This document shows positions 6,627-13,336 of a DNA stretch of 16,594 nt, one piece after another (the first letter of the stretch is position 1; each line of letters starts with the position of its first letter). A program made the position numbers and the translations under genes. Below the pieces are notes generated by a model. It searched no databases, was not told the DNA's origin, and worked only from the letters and a program-made list of their open reading frames with translations. The stretch spans positions 1 to 16,594 of the forward strand of contig DATCGY010000018.1 of assembly GCA_036508635.1 (NCBI GenBank), read 5' to 3'. Origin of the DNA: FEN-727 sp036508635 (GTDB lineage Bacteria > Actinomycetota > Geothermincolia > Fen-727 > Anoxymicrobiaceae).

Positions 6627-8183
6627 TCACGCCTCACGAATGACCTCGGAGGCGCCTTCTTCCGTCGTCGCCCGGGCTTCACTCCTCCTTGTCCATGTGT
6701 GACGAGCGCCGTACAGCAGCAGGGATACAAGTATGATGAGGCAAGGCCACGACAGATAAGTGAAAGCTCCAAAGCGATCGATGCCGAGCACCTTCGGATT
6801 GCTGGCATCCGGCACGTGGTAGAGCAGGAAGACGAACGAAGTGGCGAGGTATGTGCCGGTCAACCAGTTCCAACCGGCGATGGCGCTTACCATGAGGCCG
6901 AGACCAAGGTACCACGGAACGACATAGCTGCTCGTGAGGAACCAGAGCAAGATTATAGCTCCCGAGACAACAATCATCGACCTGAAATCCTTGACGCGCG
7001 TGAGCAGGTATAGCGTCAAGAATCCGAATAGAGCCATGAACAGGAGTTGAGCTGTCTCGTTGGAGATCGACGCGGCTCTCGTCGCTGAAAAGCCGAGATG
7101 TCCGAGCATGTCCTGCCCCTCGGAGGACAGGAGCCTGGGAACCGAACCAAAAGAGATCAGCTTTGACATGTGTACGGTGGAATCGAATATGCGGGTCCCC
7201 TTCCAGAAAGGCGCGTAGAGCAACACCGGCACGACCACGACCACCGCCGCCGCGCCGACGAGGCGGCGCAGGGGGCCTGTCCGCGCCTCTCTCACGTACA
7301 GGACGACGTACGGGGCAAGCGCCAGCACTGCCGAGACTTTGACCATGACGGCGAGCGTCATGACGAACAGCCCCGCCAGGGCATGGTCTTTGCGATACAG
7401 GAGAAGAGCCGCGAGCACGAGCAGGACCATCAACGCGTCGTTATGCCCGCCGCCCGCGAAATGCATGAGCATCAGCGGGCTCCATGCGGTCACCGCCAGC
7501 GCAAAGTTCTCTTTGCCAGGCGAGACGCGTCGAGTGAGAGTAAATACGATTGGCAGGGAACCGGCGTAGCAGGCCACGGCCAGGGCTTTGAATCCGAGGA
7601 CATTCGACGTGATGGAGTTGCCCGCGATCCTGGTGATCCCGTAGGAAATAAAGTTGAAGACCGGGCCGTACACGCTGGCGTTGAAGTGCCAGCCGACATA
7701 GGGATAGAAGATATCCGCTTTTCTGGCCGCGGGGACAAGGATGTATGGATTGGCGTGGTAGATCGCCATTGACCTTCCGTAGAACGCGTAGCTGAAGATA
7801 TCCGTTGAGGACCACATGGGTATTACCAGGAACATCAACGCGAACACAAAGAAGAACCCGCCGATTATCGCCGTAGCATTGCGGCTGTTGTCGTTTTTCA
7901 CAAGGTAAATAGCCGCTGCATAGGCCAGGACCAGCATTAGCATCAATGACAGGTACGTGTATGTAAGGTGGCTCTTTGAGAGGGTGCCGAGGTGGAACCA
8001 CCTGGCCGGCCACGTGAGCGGCCCTCCATACCTGGCCCCTCTTACGTCGTAGACGAGGCCCTTGTTCGGGGTAAGAGCAATCGATATCAGTACCCAGAAT
8101 GCGACGAGCAACACGCTTCCCGCGCTGGCGAGCAATATGAGCCTCGAACGAGGTGAAATATCAGACGGACTACCCGCGCGCAT
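6627..8183 (-). CDS. Polytopic GT-C glycosyltransferase, MptA/MptB-like
   Basis: This 518-residue membrane protein has about a dozen hydrophobic segments, the first near residues 13-38, then 72-94 and 103-123, and a short polar charged C-terminal tail. The first loop carries STDIFSYAFYGR with D128, and NPY at 145-147, followed by YGPVFNF at 172-178. This is the usual catalytic-loop layout of polyprenyl-phosphate-sugar-dependent GT-C enzymes of the GT87/MptA-MptB type. GGGHNDALM at 244-252 is another motif seen in the alpha-1,6-mannosyltransferase MptB family. The expected reaction is transfer of a mannose or other hexose from polyprenyl phosphate to a glycan outside the membrane. The ATG at 8183 has only a weak ribosome binding site. 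A 126 bp gap separates it from the alcohol dehydrogenase, so the two need not be co-transcribed. Sugar and acceptor are not deducible. Confidence 0.78.
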   Translation of the reverse strand: MRAGSPSDISPRSRLILLASAGSVLLVAFWVLISIALTPNKGLVYDVRGARYGGPLTWPARWFHLGTLSKSHLTYTYLSLMLMLVLAYAAAIYLVKNDNSRNATAIIGGFFFVFALMFLVIPMWSSTDIFSYAFYGRSMAIYHANPYILVPAARKADIFYPYVGWHFNASVYGPVFNFISYGITRIAGNSITSNVLGFKALAVACYAGSLPIVFTLTRRVSPGKENFALAVTAWSPLMLMHFAGGGHNDALMVLLVLAALLLYRKDHALAGLFVMTLAVMVKVSAVLALAPYVVLYVREARTGPLRRLVGAAAVVVVVPVLLYAPFWKGTRIFDSTVHMSKLISFGSVPRLLSSEGQDMLGHLGFSATRAASISNETAQLLFMALFGFLTLYLLTRVKDFRSMIVVSGAIILLWFLTSSYVVPWYLGLGLMVSAIAGWNWLTGTYLATSFVFLLYHVPDASNPKVLGIDRFGAFTYLSWPCLIILVSLLLYGARHTWTRRSEARATTEEGASEVIREA

Positions 8184-8375
8184 AACTTACCCGTACCGCT
8201 CCCGTCCGGGCCTTATGGCCCGCTATGCTTACATTCCCGCCGCTATCGCAGACTTATACATCATGAATTGTTTCCCTGTATAGTGTACTTTTACAGAGGA
8301 CCCGTGGTCCCAAGGGCAATGCGGGAAGGAACCAGCAAGGCGAGATCGAAAGCGCCTGCGAAGGAGGTGAGTTTT
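8184..8375. promoter_or_regulatory. Divergent spacer between GT-C gene and homocysteine genes
   Basis: This 192 bp spacer must hold promoters for both directions. A small hairpin, CGGGCC-TTAT-GGCCCG at 8207-8222, lies in the GT-C leader. A CTGTA-N11-TACAG inverted repeat at 8276-8296 overlaps a TATAGT hexamer and could be an operator. The plus-strand leader then has GC-rich pairing segments (CCCGT at about 8300 with GCGGG at about 8321) before a near-perfect AAGGAGGTGA ribosome binding site at 8361-8370. No known riboswitch core was recognised. Confidence 0.35.
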
Positions 8376-9542
8376 GTGGCAAAGACTTACGAGCAGATCA
8401 ACCAGCGGATCAGGAAAGGCGAAGCCGTTGTGCTTACGGCCGACGAGATGACCGAGTTGGTCAAGGAACAGGGTGCAAAGAAGGCTGCACAGAAAGTGGA
8501 CGTCGTCACAACGGGGACGTTTGGGCCGATGTGCTCCTCGGGTGCGTTCATCAATTTTGGCCACAGCGAGCCTCCGATAAAGATGGCGAAAGTCTGGCTC
8601 AACGACGTACCTGTGTGCGCGGACATTGCCGCCGTCGACGCATATATCGGAGCGACGGCGATGTCGGAGACGGAGGGAATGGCGTACGGCGGCGCGCACG
8701 TGATCCAGGATCTGATAGAGGGCAAGCAGGTCAAACTCAAGGCGACCGCTTATGGCACCGACTGCTATCCGCGCCGAGAGATAGAGACGTGGGTGAGCAA
8801 GGACACGGTCAACCAGGCTTACCTGTTCAACCCGCGCAACGCTTACCAGAACTATGCCTGCGCAACAAACGGTTCGGAGCGGACCATCTATACGTACATG
8901 GGCGTGCTGTTACCGAAGCATGGCAACGCGACATACTGCAGCGCGGGACAGTTGAGCCCTCTGTTGAACGACCCGTTCTACAGGACCACAGGTCTTGGAA
9001 CGCGCATCTTCCTGGGCGGTGCGGTGGGATACGTAGCCTGGCCCGGCACGCAACATAAACCCTCGGTCGAGCGCTCGCCCTCCGGAACCCCCGTGGGACC
9101 GGCGGGGACGCTCGCCCTCATAGGGGACCTCAAGGCGATGGATTCGAAGTTTATGAGGGGAGCTCGCTTCCACCGTTACGGAGTGACGATGTATATCGGA
9201 GTTGGGATTCCAATACCGATACTCGACGAGGACATGGCGCAAGTGACCGGCGTCGCCGATGCGGACATCTTCACCAAGGTCTTCGATTACAGCCAGCCGA
9301 CACGTTCACGCGACCCGCTGGGTACGGTCAGCTACGCCGAGCTCAGGAGCGGCCACATAAAGATCAACGGCAAGAAGGTTCCCTCCGCCCCCCTGTCGAG
9401 CTACAAGGTCGCGCGCGATATCGCCGCAACGCTCAAGGGCTGGATACAAAAGGGAGGATTCACACTGTCAACGCCTGTCGAGCCGCTGCCGACCGAGGGA
9501 GTTGTACAACCCCTCGAACTGCGCGATGGGGAGGGGATCTAG
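8376..9542 (+). CDS. Homocysteine biosynthesis protein (DUF39, L-aspartate semialdehyde sulfurtransferase)
   Basis: Started at GTG 8376, the protein has 388 residues. This start sits directly behind AAGGAGGTGA, whereas an upstream ATG at 8268 would add 36 basic, unconserved residues with no ribosome binding site. The family (archaeal prototype MA1821) converts aspartate semialdehyde to homocysteine together with a NIL/ferredoxin partner. Family hallmarks are GTFGPMCSSGAFINFGH at residues 47-63 (C53) and YGTDCYPR at 126-133 (C130), which correspond to the conserved cysteines of MA1821. GTxxKPSVERSPSGTP-like sequence follows mid-protein. The CBS-domain pair at the C-terminus of archaeal homologues is absent, making this the short form. 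The next gene starts directly after its TAG, as expected for a two-subunit system. Confidence 0.88.
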   Translation: MAKTYEQINQRIRKGEAVVLTADEMTELVKEQGAKKAAQKVDVVTTGTFGPMCSSGAFINFGHSEPPIKMAKVWLNDVPVCADIAAVDAYIGATAMSETEGMAYGGAHVIQDLIEGKQVKLKATAYGTDCYPRREIETWVSKDTVNQAYLFNPRNAYQNYACATNGSERTIYTYMGVLLPKHGNATYCSAGQLSPLLNDPFYRTTGLGTRIFLGGAVGYVAWPGTQHKPSVERSPSGTPVGPAGTLALIGDLKAMDSKFMRGARFHRYGVTMYIGVGIPIPILDEDMAQVTGVADADIFTKVFDYSQPTRSRDPLGTVSYAELRSGHIKINGKKVPSAPLSSYKVARDIAATLKGWIQKGGFTLSTPVEPLPTEGVVQPLELRDGEGI

Positions 9543-9950
9543 ATGGCTAAGAAGCGACTGGTTCTGACATTCCCACCCGAGGTGGTCGAGCGCCCCGTCG
9601 TCGCGCTGATGGTCAAGGACTACGACGTCATAACCAACATACTGCGGGCCGAGATCCACGAAGGCGAGATAGGGCGCATGCTGGTCGAGCTCGAGGGTGA
9701 AGCCAAGCGGATCAAGGAGGGCGTCAGGTACCTCGAGGACCTGGGGGTCCAGGTCGAGGAGGCCATTACCGATATCGAGCTCGACAGCGAGCTGTGCATA
9801 TCCTGCGGTGCGTGCTCGGCGGTCTGCCTTCCGCGCGCTCTAAAACTCGAGGCTCCTGACTGGGAGTTGGGCCTCAACAAGGATCGCTGCATACTGTGCG
9901 GTATCTGTGTCGACGCCTGCCCCCTCCAGCTCATAACAGTGAAGTTCTAA
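9543..9950 (+). CDS. NIL domain plus 2x[4Fe-4S] ferredoxin protein, partner of DUF39 enzyme
   Basis: This 135-residue protein starts with ATG directly after the TAG of the DUF39 gene (0 bp), with GGGGAGGGG upstream. Residues about 3-77 form the NIL domain known from methionine ABC transporter ATPases and from the MA1822 family. Residues about 80-133 form a ferredoxin with two clusters, CISCGACSAVCLP and CILCGICVDACP, each C-x2-C-x2-C-x3-C. In Methanosarcina the equivalent protein is needed with the DUF39 protein for homocysteine formation from sulfide-derived sulfur, so it probably carries electrons or sulfur in the same cytoplasmic complex. The NIL domain may sense or bind a sulfur amino acid; that is inference. 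All eight cluster cysteines are present and the protein ends soon after the second cluster, so it is full length. Confidence 0.9.
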   Translation: MAKKRLVLTFPPEVVERPVVALMVKDYDVITNILRAEIHEGEIGRMLVELEGEAKRIKEGVRYLEDLGVQVEEAITDIELDSELCISCGACSAVCLPRALKLEAPDWELGLNKDRCILCGICVDACPLQLITVKF

Positions 9951-9981
9951 CCGGAGTCGGGGTCAGCTGGGGGTCAGGATC

Positions 9982-10641
9982 ATGCATGGGAGTTTCGTCA
10001 GCTTCAAATCCAACCGCCCTTCAGGAACGATCGAGCTCGAAGGCGCGCTGCATATGCCTCAAGACGGTTATGTCACGCATGCGGCGGTACTGTGCCACCC
10101 GCATCCATCCGGCGGGGGAGAGATGGGGGTGCCACTCATCAGTTACATCGCTGAAGAGCTTGCGGTGAGAGGCACCATCGCCCTGCGCTTCAACTTCGGT
10201 GGTGTCGGGATGAGCAAGGGCACGTTCACCGATGGATTGGAGGAGCCCGTTGACGTTGCGGCCGCGTGTGCGTACATGCGCTCGCTCGAGCACGTGGATC
10301 CGGCCGGCATCAGTCTCTGCGGCTGGTCGTTCGGGGCGTGGATGTCGCTTGTTGCCCTGGCGGAAGGTATCGAGGTGGCCAGGTGCGCCGCGATAGCCCC
10401 TCCGCTCTCGATGGTTGAATGGAGCGAATTCCCTCCGCGTCTGGCGAAGTCACGAGCCGAACGCCGTTATATCGTCGGGGATCGCGACCAGTTCTGCACC
10501 GCCGCGGACATAATGGAGTTTGCCTCCGCCGTATCGGAGAGTGACGCCGAAAGCGTCGAACTTATTGCCGGAGTCGACCACTTCCTGTTCGGATACGAGA
10601 CCGACGTGGTCAAGCTCGTCGCGGATTTCCTTTGCCGCTAG
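9982..10641 (+). CDS. Alpha/beta hydrolase (short, YjfP/dienelactone hydrolase-like)
   Basis: This 219-residue serine hydrolase has an unknown substrate. The oxyanion-loop motif CHPHPSGGGEM is at residues 38-48. The nucleophile elbow GWSFG holds S116. The acid is probably D167 or D169 in VGDRDQF, and H200 in GVDHFLFG completes the triad. There is no lid insertion, signal peptide or membrane segment. The gene follows the ferredoxin gene by 31 bp on the same strand without a terminator, so it may be the third gene of the homocysteine operon. The preceding GGGGGTCAGGATC is only a fair ribosome binding site. A hydrolase next to homocysteine genes could remove thioesters or esters, but nothing in the sequence shows that. 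Confidence 0.82.
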   Translation: MHGSFVSFKSNRPSGTIELEGALHMPQDGYVTHAAVLCHPHPSGGGEMGVPLISYIAEELAVRGTIALRFNFGGVGMSKGTFTDGLEEPVDVAAACAYMRSLEHVDPAGISLCGWSFGAWMSLVALAEGIEVARCAAIAPPLSMVEWSEFPPRLAKSRAERRYIVGDRDQFCTAADIMEFASAVSESDAESVELIAGVDHFLFGYETDVVKLVADFLCR

Positions 10642-10669
10642 GGTTTCGGGCAACCAGCTTCAAGCCAGG

Positions 10670-11233
10670 CTAGAGTCCGTACTCGTCCCTGAAGAACTCG
10701 ACCCACGGCTTGAAAGCTTCTATCTCCTCGGGGGTCATATCGTCGAGAAAGATGGTGTTGACATCACCGACGAGCTCCGCCAGCCGGGTGGCCGCCTTCA
10801 CGTACCTCACGATCGTCGGAAGATCTCCCCTGAGCTTGATCTTACCCTGCATCATGCCCTTGACCGGGTCCAGCTGTCCGGTCATGACCTGCTTCCACCG
10901 ATCGTACGCGGCGCTCAGCACGTAATTTCCCTGCTCGCCGATCTCTTTCGGCACCAGGCGCACCGACCTGCACTCCCCGTGCCAGAGATCCATGAGGACA
11001 TACATGTCCTCGTCGAGCCCGACCTCCGGGTCCGCCATGATATGCTCTACTACCGTCCCTTCCCAGGCTTGAGCGACCTGTTTGTATGTCGCGTCGTTCT
11101 GGATGAGTGATTCGTACGCGCTGATCCAGGAAGGCGTTCCCATGATATAGGGCTCACTTTCGGCCTCCATCATGTCTGTCATGAGTTGAGAGAAGGTTTC
11201 TTCCCACTCCTTCGTGCCATACAGGTACGACAT
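10670..11233 (-). CDS. SCP2 sterol-transfer-like protein
   Basis: This 187-residue soluble protein is acidic overall. The second half, about residues 85-157, looks like an SCP2 fold: YVLSAAYDRWKQVMTGQLDP is followed by GKIKLRGDLPTIVRYV (130-145), the usual 'G-(K/R)-hydrophobic-x-x-x-G-x-h' ending of SCP2-type lipid-binding domains. Such domains bind hydrophobic ligands or serve as accessory modules; no enzyme motif is visible. The first 60 residues are helical and not recognised. The ATG at 11233 is preceded by GGAGGTGGGAT, a good ribosome binding site. The gene converges on the alpha/beta hydrolase, with 28 bp between the two stops and no clear terminator between them. Confidence 0.65.
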   Translation of the reverse strand: MSYLYGTKEWEETFSQLMTDMMEAESEPYIMGTPSWISAYESLIQNDATYKQVAQAWEGTVVEHIMADPEVGLDEDMYVLMDLWHGECRSVRLVPKEIGEQGNYVLSAAYDRWKQVMTGQLDPVKGMMQGKIKLRGDLPTIVRYVKAATRLAELVGDVNTIFLDDMTPEEIEAFKPWVEFFRDEYGL

Positions 11234-11406
11234 ATCCCACCTCCGGAGAATAAAAATTGGTCAACCGCGAAGGGATAGCAACGGACGGCACGCGAGCGCA
11301 TGGGTTTTGACTTGCCGGGCAACGAGCGCCAAGCTCCAGCCTAACGCAAATCCTCTCTACAAGGTATCGCCTGCTTGCTACCCACCCCACGAGATACTAA
11401 CATGAA

Positions 11407-11436
11407 TAGACACGACGGTCTAGACTCGCGTGTCTA
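11407..11436. repeat. Nested inverted repeat of TAGAC half-sites
   Basis: An 8 bp inverted repeat, TAGACACG and CGTGTCTA, encloses the 8 bp palindrome GTCTAGAC (11418-11425). TAGAC half-sites start at 11407 and 11421, 14 bp apart, and GTCTA recurs at 11432. The spacing and symmetry suit a multi-site operator upstream of the SCP2-like gene, but no regulator gene is nearby and the function is unknown. Confidence 0.45.
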
Positions 11437-11506
11437 GTCTGTTCCTGGGGCGAAAACCCACGTTATCGTGCAAAAGAGTCGGGCTTGAGTGGCCCTGGTC
11501 AATATG

Positions 11507-11537
11507 AAAAAGAGCCGGGTCTGAGAAGGCCCGGCTC
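11507..11537 (-). terminator. Intrinsic terminator of lpd
   Basis: Read on the minus strand, GAGCCGGG and CCCGGCTC form a perfect 8 bp stem with a 10 nt loop followed directly by TTTTT. It lies 24 bp beyond the lpd stop codon. A degenerate copy of the same pattern (AAAAGAGTCGGGC with GGCCC) lies about 40 bp further downstream in the direction of transcription, at about 11472-11496. Confidence 0.85.
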
Positions 11538-11561
11538 AATTCAGGGTTTTTCAGGTTATTT

Positions 11562-12962
11562 CTATTTCTTCCTGGGGGGTGCTACGTGTATGGCTTTGCC
11601 GTGAGCGGCTTCGGCGGCCTCGAGTATCGCCTCTGGAAGTGACGGGTGCGCGTGGATTGTAGCGGATAGATCTGCGGCGGTCGTTCCCATGTGCATTGCC
11701 ACCGCGACCTCGTGTATCAGGTCGGACGCGTGTGGGCCCATTATCTGGGCGCCCAGTACCACGTCCGTCTTAGCGTCGATGACGAGCTGGACGAAACCGT
11801 AATCCTCACCCATCGCGAGAGCCTTGCCGAGCGCTCCGAACGAGAACCTGCTTACGATTACGTCCAGGCCCTGCTCCGCGGCGCGGTCGGCGTTTATCCC
11901 GACGCTGCCTATCTCGGGGGTTGTAAAGATGCAGGCTGGGACTACGTGGTACTTCATCGTCGAGTTGCCGCCGGTCACGTTCTCTGCCGCGCAAAGACCC
12001 TCGAAGGTTGCGGTGTGTGCGAGCAGGATACCGCCGACAACGTCTCCGACGGCGAAGATGCCGTCCACGCTCGTCTCCATGGTCTGATCGACGATGATGC
12101 GCCCGCGCTCGTCGGTCTCAACGCCGACATCTTCGAGCCCGAGCCCTGCGGAGTTGAACTTGCGTCCTATCGACACGAGCAGCTTCTCTGCCTCGAGCTC
12201 GTCACCGCTTGAAAGCTTGACCTTGATGCCGTCGGGACGGTACTCGAGCACTTCCTCGACCGTGGTCTCGGTGCGGATGTCTATGCCCTGCTTGCGGAAC
12301 GTGCTGCGCATCTGCTTGGCGACGCGGCTGTCCTCGGTGGGAAGCATGCGGTCCATGAGCTCAAGCATGACAATCTCTGTCCCGAGGACCGAGAACACGC
12401 ACGCGAACTCGCTGCCGATGACGCCGCTGCCCACGATGATGAGGCTCTTGGGAATATGGTCCAGGGCCAGCGCGTCGGTCGAGGTCATGACCGCGGGCTC
12501 GGAAAAATCGAATGTGGGGAGCTCAGCCGGGTCGGACCCGGTCGCGATGATTATTTTGTCCGTGTCCATGATGACCTCGCCGTCGGCCGTCTGGACCACG
12601 ACGTTCTTATCTTTATTTATGGAGGCGGTGCCATCTATGAGCTTGATGCCGTTTGCCTTGAGGAGCTGCAGTATGCCTCCGACCAGGGTGTCGGTGACTT
12701 TCTGCTTCCTGTCCTGGATAGCGGTCCAGTCGGGCTCTATGCCGGTGATCTTGACCCCGAACTTCTCCGCTTCCCGGGCGTGAGCGATGAGCTCGGTAGA
12801 AGCGAGGAGGGTCTTGGTCGGGATACATCCCCAGTTGAGGCACGTGCCTCCGACCTTCTCCTTCTCGACTATGGCGACTTTTGCCCCCCGCTGGGCGCAC
12901 CTGATAGCGGCTGGATAGCCGCCCGGCCCCGCGCCGATGACAACAACGTCGAACTCTGACAT
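11562..12962 (-). CDS. lpdA: Dihydrolipoamide dehydrogenase
   Basis: Started at the ATG at 12962 (GGGAGGGAG six bases upstream), the protein has 466 residues, the normal length. A longer in-frame reading to 13088 adds 42 unconserved residues and is rejected. The FAD motif GAGPGG is at 10-15. The redox-active disulfide is C41/C46 in GGTCLNWGCIPTK. The NAD motif GSGVIGSE lies mid-protein. FAVGDVVGG closes the second FAD contact, and the dimer-interface catalytic pair is H439/E444 in HAHPSLPE. The enzyme reoxidises dihydrolipoyl groups with NAD+ as E3 of 2-oxoacid dehydrogenases or as the L protein of the glycine cleavage system. No E1, E2 or lipoylation genes are in the window. Divergent placement from fhs, a folate one-carbon gene, favours glycine cleavage, but that is inference. 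Confidence 0.95.
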   Translation of the reverse strand: MSEFDVVVIGAGPGGYPAAIRCAQRGAKVAIVEKEKVGGTCLNWGCIPTKTLLASTELIAHAREAEKFGVKITGIEPDWTAIQDRKQKVTDTLVGGILQLLKANGIKLIDGTASINKDKNVVVQTADGEVIMDTDKIIIATGSDPAELPTFDFSEPAVMTSTDALALDHIPKSLIIVGSGVIGSEFACVFSVLGTEIVMLELMDRMLPTEDSRVAKQMRSTFRKQGIDIRTETTVEEVLEYRPDGIKVKLSSGDELEAEKLLVSIGRKFNSAGLGLEDVGVETDERGRIIVDQTMETSVDGIFAVGDVVGGILLAHTATFEGLCAAENVTGGNSTMKYHVVPACIFTTPEIGSVGINADRAAEQGLDVIVSRFSFGALGKALAMGEDYGFVQLVIDAKTDVVLGAQIMGPHASDLIHEVAVAMHMGTTAADLSATIHAHPSLPEAILEAAEAAHGKAIHVAPPRKK

Positions 12963-13009
12963 ATCTGGCTCCCTCCCTGAAAAGTGGTTGTTATTGTCCT
13001 CTCCGGGCC

Positions 13010-13093
13010 GGACGGACCCCGTCCCTTCAGCGCGTGTCACCCCGGTGATGCCGGGTGTCCTAACTTCCCTGTTATTGCCTGCCGGCAACAGGG
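13010..13093 (-). promoter_or_regulatory. Three-hairpin candidate leader of lpd
   Basis: If lpd transcription starts beyond 13093, its 5' leader contains three successive stems. The first is CCCTGTT/AACAGGG with an inner GCC/GGC (13067-13093). The second is CACCCGG paired with CCGGGGTG through one bulge (about 13038-13058). The third is a perfect GGACGG/CCGTCC hairpin with a three-base loop (13010-13024). The start of stem one, CTCCCT on the minus strand at 13090-13095, is complementary to AGGGAG in the lpd ribosome binding site (12969-12978), so alternative pairing is possible. No known riboswitch class was recognised. Confidence 0.38.
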
Positions 13094-13147
13094 AGATGAC
13101 CGACCACGATCAACAACAAACTCTCTCACAACGATTTGGGTCCGTCA

Positions 13148-13173
13148 AACAGGTATCGGTCACGCAACCTGTT
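13148..13173. repeat. AACAGGT-N12-ACCTGTT inverted repeat
   Basis: A perfect 7 bp inverted repeat with a 12 bp spacer lies about 80 bp from a second repeat of nearly the same half-site (CCCTGTT-N13-AACAGGG, 13067-13093). Both lie between the divergent lpd and fhs genes. Two symmetric copies of one half-site suggest binding sites for a dimeric regulator. Confidence 0.45.
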
Positions 13174-13277
13174 GAGAACTGGCATTTTCTGGCATCATCC
13201 CTGGACTACTGTCTAAGCCCTTATTTAAGCGGTTTATGCGACCTTCACCGGTGGCCCGGCCGGCCACATTGAGCGGC

Positions 13278-13306
13278 TTGCATTAGATCGGATGTTTCTA
13301 TATAAT
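13278..13306 (+). promoter_or_regulatory. Sigma-70-type promoter of fhs
   Basis: TTGCAT (13278-13283) and a perfect TATAAT (13301-13306) are separated by exactly 17 bp. Transcription would begin near 13313, leaving a leader of about 190 nt before the fhs ATG. This is the best promoter match in the window. Confidence 0.68.
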
Positions 13307-13316
13307 CGCGCCGTGT

Positions 13317-13336
13317 GCCTCCAATATAGTGGAGGC
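13317..13336 (+). promoter_or_regulatory. 5'-terminal hairpin in the fhs leader
   Basis: GCCTCCA and TGGAGGC form a perfect 7 bp stem with a six-base loop, only a few bases after the predicted transcription start. Its left arm contains CCTCC, which could instead pair with GGAGG in the fhs ribosome binding site (AAGGAGGGG, 13495-13503). It may stabilise the transcript or take part in a switch. A second hairpin, GGCCCC-GCA-GGGGGTC, lies at 13452-13467, shortly before the ribosome binding site. Confidence 0.45.

Larger units (their letters stand above)
11234..11561. other. 328 bp intergenic region between lpd and the SCP2-like gene
   Basis: No protein-coding frame is credible here. The left part should contain the promoter of the leftward SCP2-like gene; a TTGACC hexamer sits near 11263 on the minus strand but has no matching -10. 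In the middle is a cluster of TAGAC half-sites (11407-11436). At the right are two tandem hairpins: a weak GGGC/GCCC one at about 11480-11494 and the strong lpd terminator. The remainder shows no structure I can name. Confidence 0.6.

Noticed and set aside
8268..8375. N-terminal extension of the DUF39 protein from the ATG at 8268
   Set aside because: There is no ribosome binding site, the composition is basic and unconserved, and the near-perfect AAGGAGGTGA at 8361-8370 specifies GTG 8376.
8297..8375. SAM, cobalamin or c-di-GMP riboswitch before the DUF39 gene
   Set aside because: Some GC pairing and GGGCAA-like strings are present, but no conserved core of any of these classes could be matched.
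12963..13088. N-terminal extension of Lpd
   Set aside because: It would add 42 residues before the FAD motif. It overlaps hairpins and lacks a ribosome binding site, whereas ATG 12962 has GGGAGGGAG and gives normal family length.
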